Shown here in pieces: positions 57,146-64,000 of a stretch of 64,000 bases of DNA (positions are counted from its first letter, which is position 1; each line of letters begins with the position of its first letter). The notes beneath the pieces are model-generated. The model was not told the origin of the DNA. It saw nothing but the letters and a program-made list of their open reading frames with translations, and made no database searches. The stretch covers positions 124,001 to 188,000 of the forward strand of contig JASANG010002449.1 in assembly GCA_030248215.1 (NCBI GenBank). The letters run 5' to 3'. Both the position numbers and the translations under genes were made by a program. The DNA is from Enoplolaimus lenunculus. Its lineage: Eukaryota > Nematoda > Enoplea > Enoplida > Thoracostomopsidae.

Positions 57146-58640
57146 CCTATGGTTCATGAACCAGTGCTCCTACCGCAAAACATAGATTGCTATTGCGTTT
57201 AGTCGTGGCTCCATGAGCTCTTGTTCGTGCTAAAATATTAGCTTGTGAGATAACCGTTTCGATTAATAGGTTCATAGAATTGTTGTTAGAAAAGATTTCG
57301 TTTTGAATTTAAACACAACAATAAAGTTGCTTAACGACGCTTTGTATTCGCAGCCCCTACATGGTTTTAATACGTCTGATCTGATCAATTTTGAATAGTA
57401 CTAAAAATACGATGTACTGTCTTTAACGAGAATAGCAGTGTTTGTTGTAAATTCTACATCATTTATATTGCGTGTCCTTTAATCTATAACAAATCTAAAA
57501 CGTCACCGAAACCTTACACAAGCCTTAAATAATCACCATAAAATAAAATATTAGTTTTTACTATTAATTAACTTTTTTAAAAGGTAAGAAATCCTTCAGA
57601 TAAAAATGTCACTTAACATCAAATGCTAAACTGGATTCGAACGATTGTCAACAGTTTAAAATATATAATAAAGATATTTGACACACAGAAACTCGAATAA
57701 AAGTTCAAAGCCACAACAACCAGCCTGGCAGCAAAGAAATCTTTCCGGGTATCTGTCAGGGTTACGGCAGGCTCTGCGAACGTCATTTACCTTTGAAGAT
57801 CAAAAATCGATGATAACAACTGATGCTTGGCACTCGATAAACCTTTATCGCCGTTGCAAAAAAGACCAAATTTGGCTAAAATCCTATAAACGAACACACG
57901 CTTTTATACGGCAAACGTGTATAGACCCTTAATGTAATTTAGTTGTGTTGGAAGTTTAAATTCAATTACTGAAGCCTGTTGTGACTCTAAAAGCTCTCAG
58001 AACGACCACTGTAATTTCTGCTCATACGTGGAAATATAGGTATATACCACCGTCCGCGTCGTTGGCGCTACGGCTGGCATCTTGCAAGGATTTTGACATA
58101 AACTGTGTTTATACGTTCTATAAAAATTTCGCACGGTGCTTATTCCTAATATAACTATTGAAAAATTTTATAAACACCACTCTGAACAAAGATTACAATG
58201 AGAAAATTTTCACCCCTAAACATCAACGCCCTTGTCAGTGAAACGCCTCATAAATGTTTTTTAAGCCCGTTACCAATCACAGTGTGTGCATTTTGCACCA
58301 AATTCAGTAATTCACAGATACTAAACGCTCAAAAATTAAAAATATCGGAGACGTAAAAACTACAAATAAAAATGCAGTTTACCAGTAAAGGCGTAAAAAG
58401 GAACGAAACCATGGGTACATTGGCTGGGTTGCAGGAGATACAACTTCAGTCGAGTTTCGTCATTTCCCAGTTGAATTATTTATCTCACTGCATAGTAGGG
58501 ACTATTTACTCAAAACCGTACCATTATCGGTTTCTGGCAATATCGCGTAACGTAGTAACCGAAAAAAGCGTTGTTGAAGCTCTCTGCCTTTAAGCTAAAT
58601 GTAAACATTTTCCGTTTGTTTCACATTCGTCATTTTCAAA
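57146..58640. other. Unassigned DNA, about 1.5 kb
   Basis: Two frames could be parts of exons but carry no domain: 57678-57932 (Ser/Gln-rich start, then KSMITTDAWHSINLYRR) and 58372-58593. Splice borders were not convincing. Left uncalled. Confidence 0.35.
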
Positions 58641-58974
58641 AAGGCTTGGTTTCTCAATTCTTACACGTAAGTTGACGATTTAAGTAAATACTTAAACTTC
58701 GAGCAAAATCGAATAAATGCCAAATGTCAGCCATTGTCATAACAAGAAAATAATCGTTTTGCTTTATATTAATAAGGCACCGTGAGTCTACAATTTCAAT
58801 TTGACTAAGGTTAGTATGCCTGGATGGTAAATTTGTAATCTATTAAATTTAGTCAGCAACTTAAGTATTTACTCAATTTAAGCACGTTTTTAAAAACGAC
58901 AAAATCGTTAAGTACTTACTTAGCACGTACTTAAGTACGAAGCCGTCCTTAAGTTGGGTTTCAGAAACCCAACC
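58641..58974. mobile_element. Family L element, copy 2
   Basis: 334 bp matching 883-1241 in order: GCTTGGTTTCTCAATTC, ATAAATGCCAAATGTCAGCC, TTTCAATTTGACTAAGGTTA and the end CAGAAACCCAACCA. Subterminal TTAAGTA and TACTTAAG words on both sides. Confidence 0.8.
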
Positions 58975-59360
58975 ATTGTGTTGAATTTCTGAAGTGTAGC
59001 ATAAACCTTTAATATTCCCCAATTCACAAATAAAATGATGTACCTATGGATTGCTAAAAATTATTGAAGTTTCGTATATTTTAGTGGTTCGGTTACTTCT
59101 CGCTGGGCAAAGAACATCAATTAAATTGTATATATATAACACATGAGCAAAAAATTCAACAGGAACCTTTTTCCTGAACACCAAATGAAATCTGCGTCAC
59201 TCTGAAATTTACACACAAAAGCGAAATTTGTTTACGCAGAGTAAAGCTATGTTTAGTGCCTTTGGTCCAGGTCCTGGTTCGTATAGATAATTTGCAGTTT
59301 AAAAACAACCGACAGCTTTTTAAACCTAGGTAACATTTTTGTTTTCACTCTAAATTATTA
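58975..59360. other. Unassigned DNA
   Basis: No gene, RNA or repeat recognised. Confidence 0.4.
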
Positions 59361-59557
59361 GGCCCATGTTACTTTAAGGGGCGTCCAGGTTTCTGGTGGA
59401 TCCATAAAAGAGTAGGTTTAGATTCTATTATATACGTTTTTTGCTAGGCTTAGGCCTAGGCTTAGGCTTAGGAACATATTTTTGCTATGCTTAGGCTTAA
59501 GATTAGGTTTAGGAATACGCTTAATCTACTATTACGCCCCTTAAAGTAACATTGGCC
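59361..59557. mobile_element. Family A element, second subtype
   Basis: GGCCCATGTTACTTTAAGGG to CCTTAAAGTAACATTGGCC, with GGTTTCTGGTGGATCC and TTAGGC units. CTAAATTA flanks both sides, but on the left three bases separate it from the end. Confidence 0.88.
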
Positions 59558-60189
59558 CTAAATTATATACTATTAGTATACTGAAAAACTAACCCAATCT
59601 GGTTAAAGCAAAATTCTTACACGAGCAACACAGACGGTTCTACTAAGATTGATTTTTCTAGTTTCATCTGAAACTGCCACAAGAAAAAGCTCAAAAGCGA
59701 ACTGTGAGTTATATTACAGCTCTTAAATTAGCTTCAACTAAACACCAGGGGCATTGACTGGATTTCATTTTCGGAGGGCATAACGTCAAATACATGTTTT
59801 GCGAGTGAGCGTATTTCAACGAGCACCAAAATTTTTGGACTTTATTATTCAATCGGCTACTCTAAAAACAACCTTTTATGAATTTAAACAGTTTGCTAAA
59901 CATGACGCACGGAGCATGCTGGCATTATTTAGGCATTCAAAATGTGTTTCCAAAAGTTTTGTAAGGCATTGGTTATAGTTATTTCGCTCAGGTAACCTGA
60001 TTTGTTTTGCACAACGTACAGACGTTCTCAAAAAAATTTTTTAGCGGCTTAGCTTTAGTTTTGCTCGATGTCAGGTAAACCACGTTTCCGTGACGAGGTA
60101 GTCCGAATATTGCTTATTGCATGCCTTGTGAGAGTAACATCAGTTTTTCAGATCATATAGAATATGGATTAACGGTTGATTTAGAAACA
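59558..60189. other. Unassigned DNA
   Basis: No gene, RNA or repeat recognised. Confidence 0.4.
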
Positions 60190-60345
60190 GTTATTTTAAA
60201 AATTTTCAACCTTGCTTTTGTAAATCTTCGAAAACCCTTGTATGCCCTTCCTGAAAATTTTGAGCTCCCTCCAAGTAAGTTGATCTGCATATGGCCTTCT
60301 CCAAGTAAGTTGATCTGGTCTTCTTCAAGTAAGTTGATCTGCCCA
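60190..60345. mobile_element. Family F fragment with a short tandem expansion
   Basis: AATTTTCAACCTTGCTTTTG and CCCTTGTATGCCC, then three units containing CAAGTAAGTTGATCTG, a changed and repeated form of the family's CAAGGTGAGCTGG end. Confidence 0.65.
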
Positions 60346-60958
60346 TGGTCTTGAGCGGACCAGACTTGGCTGAAACTTTTGCCGTTAAAAAGCAATAATT
60401 ATCTTCACCGACTACGCATTGTTTCAACGTTTCATTTTTTAAGTAACCTTATTCTTTAGTTTACCAGCTAACGTCATTGGTCTGCAGTTTTAAAAGTAGC
60501 AATTTTAAGTGCAAAAAGCAGCTCGCAGGCAAACAGCTTCGTTTTGCGTTGAACGATGAAAACATAAAACCCAGATTTTATGGTCGGAAAACAACTCAAT
60601 CTTCATTCACCTTTCACCCGAGTGCTTCAACGGAACTGCGTTGACGTTTTTAGTTTAACTAAAGAAAAATAATAAGACTCAATATAAACCCATATGTGTC
60701 CCAGCGGAGGGAAGCAGTGACCGGTACACAGTGTGGGTTTAAACCTTATCGGTTACTAATCCTACTTATCCGGGGCAATTATGAGAAAAGCTATGCACCG
60801 CAACAATTTAAGAAATGACAGAACTGTGATATACAGTTAGGTTAACTCCTTTTATCTTTACCGATCTGTTATCATATCCGAGCTTATGTTGTTTATCTTC
60901 ATATTTTTTAATTTATTTAAACATTAAAACTATTTCAAATTGTCAGCTTACAGGCATA
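60346..60958. other. Unassigned DNA
   Basis: No gene, RNA or repeat recognised. Confidence 0.4.
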
Positions 60959-61424
60959 CTTTGTAGAGACCCGAATAAGAGGGTGTGAATTAATAAGAGG
61001 GTGTGAATTAATAAGAGGAGGGTCCCCATTTTTAGTCCCAATCAATAGGAGTCCGTATCCTTAATAAGAGTCCGTAAGCGGATAGAGTCCCTAAACCCTA
61101 ATTAGAGTCCATAAATGTCAATTGTGCCTAATTGTAGCGCATAAATGACTCCATGACCAAATAATCTGAGTTCGAAAGTTTAAAGCGTACTTAAGTTCTG
61201 AAAGTACATTCCTTAAGTATAACCTTGCATGATCGCTCAAGCTATTGACACAAGACAAATGTTTAATTCAACTGATAGTTGCATTCCCGGATATATATCA
61301 TAAACGAAGGGTGGCGGAGCGGCGTGGGTTAAAAATAAATAACAGTCCGTAACCGAATAACAGGGCGTGCCCTCTGTAGAGGCCAAATAAATATCAGTCC
61401 CCCCTCTTATTCGGGTCACTACAG
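60959..61424. mobile_element. Family E element, full length
   Basis: 466 bp, from CTTTGTAGAGACCCGAATAAG to TCTTATTCGGGTCACTACAG between TA sites, in the opposite direction to 27501-27948. A small tandem of GAGGGTGTGAATTAATAA near the left end. Confidence 0.88.
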
Positions 61425-61578
61425 TAATATGTATACTTGAAAAGTCTAGCAAAAGGGGCACATAAAGATGGTAAATATCGCGAATCAAAATTTCCTGTTA
61501 GTTTACTACATCTTTAACGGGACAAAGTTTTTTAGTACTTTAACAATATTACTTAGTTGCTTCCGCTATTGAATCCAA

Positions 61579-61766
61579 AGAGCGGCGAAGGGGCGGGGCG
61601 TACGCCCCCTATCCCCGTCAACAATTTTCTCTGATAAATTAGTAAGATTCCTACTTTACAATTTTCCCCCTCAGATAATGGGCACATATATAGCGTACAA
61701 TAAAAACTGTGTTTCATATTTTTAGCTAACCCGCTCTTCGCCGTCAGAAATTTCTGAATCCGCCAT
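61579..61766. mobile_element. Family K element, copy 2
   Basis: AGCGGCGAAGGGGCGGGGCG with CGTACGCCCCCTATCCCC, and the end CTGAATCCGCCATTC. Same plan as 45989-46194 but more worn. Confidence 0.65.
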
Positions 61767-62180
61767 TCATTGCCCCAAGCAATAATTCTTATAGTTTAAT
61801 ATCGACTAAAACATTATTGAGAATTGTAAAGAAAATTTGTGTGATTTGCTTGGTTCCCAATTCAGGCTCAGAAATGAAACTTAAACGAACCGTCCCATAT
61901 CATAAAATAGATTCATTGCAAAAACGAAACCTGATACTTTTAATGTAAATGTTTATTTTTAACTCATAAACTCTCAACCGTGTTTTGTCATACACTGGGT
62001 AACTGAAAAATAAAACTTTTTTTGAACAATTTTAAAATATGCGATATTTTTTCACGAAGAAACCAAATGCTGCGTATTGGCGGCAACAAGAACTTTTTCA
62101 AAAAATTTTCTCAATTTTTATAAAAATTGTGGAACATTCGGTCGGACATAAATTTAGTTAAATCTGATGATCAAGTCGTC
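61767..62180. other. Unassigned AT-rich DNA
   Basis: No gene, RNA or repeat recognised. Confidence 0.4.
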
Positions 62181-62323
62181 GGCCTATGTAAAGATCAGGG
62201 GCGGAACGTTTTTCTGTGGAACTAGAAAAGAGTAAAAATTTACGTTTTAGACTAATTTTTTGCTTGGCTTAGGCTTAAGCTTAGTAGTATGCTTACTCTT
62301 ACGGTAAGGCTTAGGCTTGGTAT
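62181..62323. mobile_element. Family A element, right end missing
   Basis: GGCCTATGTAAAGATCAGGG, CGTTTTTCTGTGGAACTAG, TTTTAGACTAATTTTTTGC, TTAGGC units; stops before the right terminal repeat. Confidence 0.85.
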
Positions 62324-62591
62324 ATATGACAGCTAAGAATTATTGCAGGGAATTTAACATTTTGAACCTAATCTATTCAAATGAATATAGCACTCATCGT
62401 CAAGTTAATAGCGATACGTTTTCAATTTGTTGAACTTTTACTGTTGTAAATTTGAACATTGCACGTACTTAAATGACGAAAAACAATGCAAAGAATGTGC
62501 TAAATTTAGAGAGAATTTGAGATTTTGGGAGGTATAGAATTAGGCTTTACTAATATCAATTAGGATAAGCTTTATCCTTGGCTTTAGGCTT

Positions 62592-62692
62592 ACCGGACAA
62601 TTCCGATGAAAAAATACCAGAACAAATACCGGAACCGGATGGTGTAATGTACTGGATTTCATAAGTGGAACCGGAATTCCGGTTGCACCCTG
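62592..62692. mobile_element. Family B element, left end worn
   Basis: GACAATTCCGATG, ATACCGGAACCGGATGG and the intact right end GGAATTCCGGTTGCACCCTG. Confidence 0.75.
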
Positions 62693-62775
62693 CTACTAAC
62701 ACGATTAACTGTGCGAGATTTGTTTATTTTACCTGATCAAAAAATATGCTCAACGGATGTGGACCACATACATTT

Positions 62776-63075
62776 AGGCTGAGGTACAGGTTTACGCTTT
62801 ACCTTAGTTTACAGGTTAAAGGTTAGGCTTAGCTTAGGTTAACGTTTAAGGTTTAGGCTTAAGCGTAGAATCTAATATAGGTGGAACGTAGAATTCAGCG
62901 GAGCCTTAGGCTTAGAACTTGACTTACGCGTCGGCTTAATCTGAAACTTGCGCTTAGCCTTAACCTTTAGACGAGACGTAGGCTTTTCCTTAAGTGAAAA
63001 TTAAGATCTTGGAAGATGTTTGAGTTTTAGGTTAGGGTTAGGCTTAGCCGTATGCTTTGGCGCAAGCGTACATAG
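62776..63075. repeat. Decayed TTAGGC-like tract
   Basis: About 300 bp of irregular GGTTTAGGCTTAAGCG, GTTAGGCTTAGC and similar words without family A ends. It is either several eroded family A copies or an expanded core. Confidence 0.6.
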
Positions 63076-63089
63076 TTTTAGATCTAAGA

Positions 63090-63699
63090 TCCATCAACAA
63101 AAACCTAAAATTTGATCCGCGTCAACAAATCGCAAAATCTTATCTGTTACAATATGTCAAAACCAAACTTAAACCAATTCCCAAAGTTCAAAAGTCTCAC
63201 GGGCTGCAATAATCCCAAAAATCCAAAATTCCACCTTCCAAATCTAACATAACCCAAAGTCTTATTTTCAACTGTATCCCGAAATCCCAAAATAATTACA
63301 TCAACAATTTTACGAAATCCCAAAATCAACGTTCGACAACATCCCAACATCCCAAGATCAAACATTCAACTGCATAACAGAATCCAAAATTTCCACCTGT
63401 TTTCATATCTCTGCATCCAGAACTCCTACCTAAAACTCAAATTATCATGGGATGGCGGGATCTTGAGACGGCAGCGAGGTTGACATTGGCGGCTTTTTAA
63501 AACATAAATCATTGATCTCAATGTGAACTGCACAGCCTACATTCTACGCAGCCTACACCTGAGTTTTGCAGTTGCCTCTGTTAGCGAAATCCGTTTCAAA
63601 CTTGTGTTTCTTATACGCTGCGTAAACAGTTGGTACTGGTATCAGAACAAATTTACAGGCAATGCGTATACGCCGTTTGGTGCCTAATAACTACCAGAG
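63090..63699. other. Unassigned DNA
   Basis: A stretch at about 63140-63420 repeats AATCCCAAAATC-like words irregularly (for example AATCCCAAAAATCC). No gene recognised; the minus-strand frame at 63147-63365 is a product of these words. Confidence 0.45.
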
Positions 63700-63835
63700 G
63701 CAGAAGTTTTTCTGCAGGACTACAATAGAGTAAGCGTAAGCCTTAGGCTACTGTTTCGCTTCGCTTAGCTTAGGCTTAGGCTTAAATAGATACTCATTTT
63801 TGTGCTTCGGCCTAGGCTTAGGGTTACGCTTAGGC
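63700..63835. mobile_element. Family A element, abutting the next copy
   Basis: GGCAGAAGTTTTTCTGCAGG, CAATAGAGTAAGCGTAAGCC and TTAGGC units up to the GGCC that starts the next copy. The left terminal repeat is worn and the right one is missing. Confidence 0.7.
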
Positions 63836-64000
63836 GGCCAATGTTAAGAACAGGGGCAGAACAGTAGTATATGTACATTCTAAGCCTAAGCCTAACGTAA
63901 GAATGAGCTTATACCTAAGCCAAGCCTAAGCCAAGCAAAAAAATTAGTCGAAAGTTTAAGCTTACTCAATCCCAGTACCACAGAAATATGTTCCGCCTCA
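63836..64000. mobile_element. Family A element cut by the window edge
   Basis: GGCCAATGTTAAGAACAGG, CCTAAG units, GTAAGAATGAGC, AAAAATTAGTCGAAAG and the CAGAAATATGTTCCGCC block. The last terminal bases lie outside. Confidence 0.85.

Noticed and set aside
63090-63420. Repeated AATCCCAAAATC words as a structured satellite
   Set aside because: Unit length and order are irregular; no period could be set by eye.

Overview
This is a stretch of AT-rich, intron-bearing animal nuclear DNA. Four protein genes can be supported: the 3' part of a FAD-dependent amine/amino-acid oxidoreductase (422-3820, plus), a HES/Hairy bHLH-Orange repressor ending in WRPW (4658-5944, minus), a rhodopsin-class peptide GPCR of the FMRFamide/myosuppressin-receptor type in two exons (10713-13080, minus), and an unrecognised three-exon gene (45514-50493, minus). 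GT-AG introns, a WRPW repressor and a peptide GPCR point to an invertebrate metazoan. I cannot name the taxon, and codon 1 of several genes may lie in unseen exons.

Layout: 1-13 kb holds the first three genes. The oxidoreductase and HES genes converge, and their 3' UTRs may overlap. The GPCR follows on the minus strand. 13.1-15.4 kb is a large palindrome made of two inverted fragments of a Penelope-like retroelement. 15.4-45 kb has no gene I can support and consists of short interspersed elements, satellites and unassigned AT-rich sequence. 45.5-50.5 kb holds the unknown gene, with elements in its introns. 50.5-64 kb is again repeats and unassigned sequence, including a composite element with long tandem units at 52 kb.

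The dominant feature is the density of small non-autonomous DNA transposons. At least ten families can be separated by their inverted ends and target duplications. The most striking, called family A here, has about 30 copies or fragments. It has GGCC-type terminal inverted repeats, 8-bp target duplications (exact at two copies, one or two mismatches at four others) and a core of TTAGGC hexamers, the unit used as telomere repeat in nematodes. Others are family B (CAGGGTG ends, 8-bp duplication, hAT-like), family E (TA duplication, mariner-like), family F (GTAGCCAGCTC ends, 8-bp duplication, hAT-like), family C (GTCACC-rich), and families D, H, I, K and L. A tRNA-like dispersed repeat is present in two long copies. 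No transposase gene is visible in the window, so all these families depend on enzymes encoded elsewhere.

The genes show no sign of a shared pathway or operon. The elements matter mainly because they fill the introns: the oxidoreductase introns hold copies of A, L and F, and the GPCR intron holds an A copy close to its splice donor.
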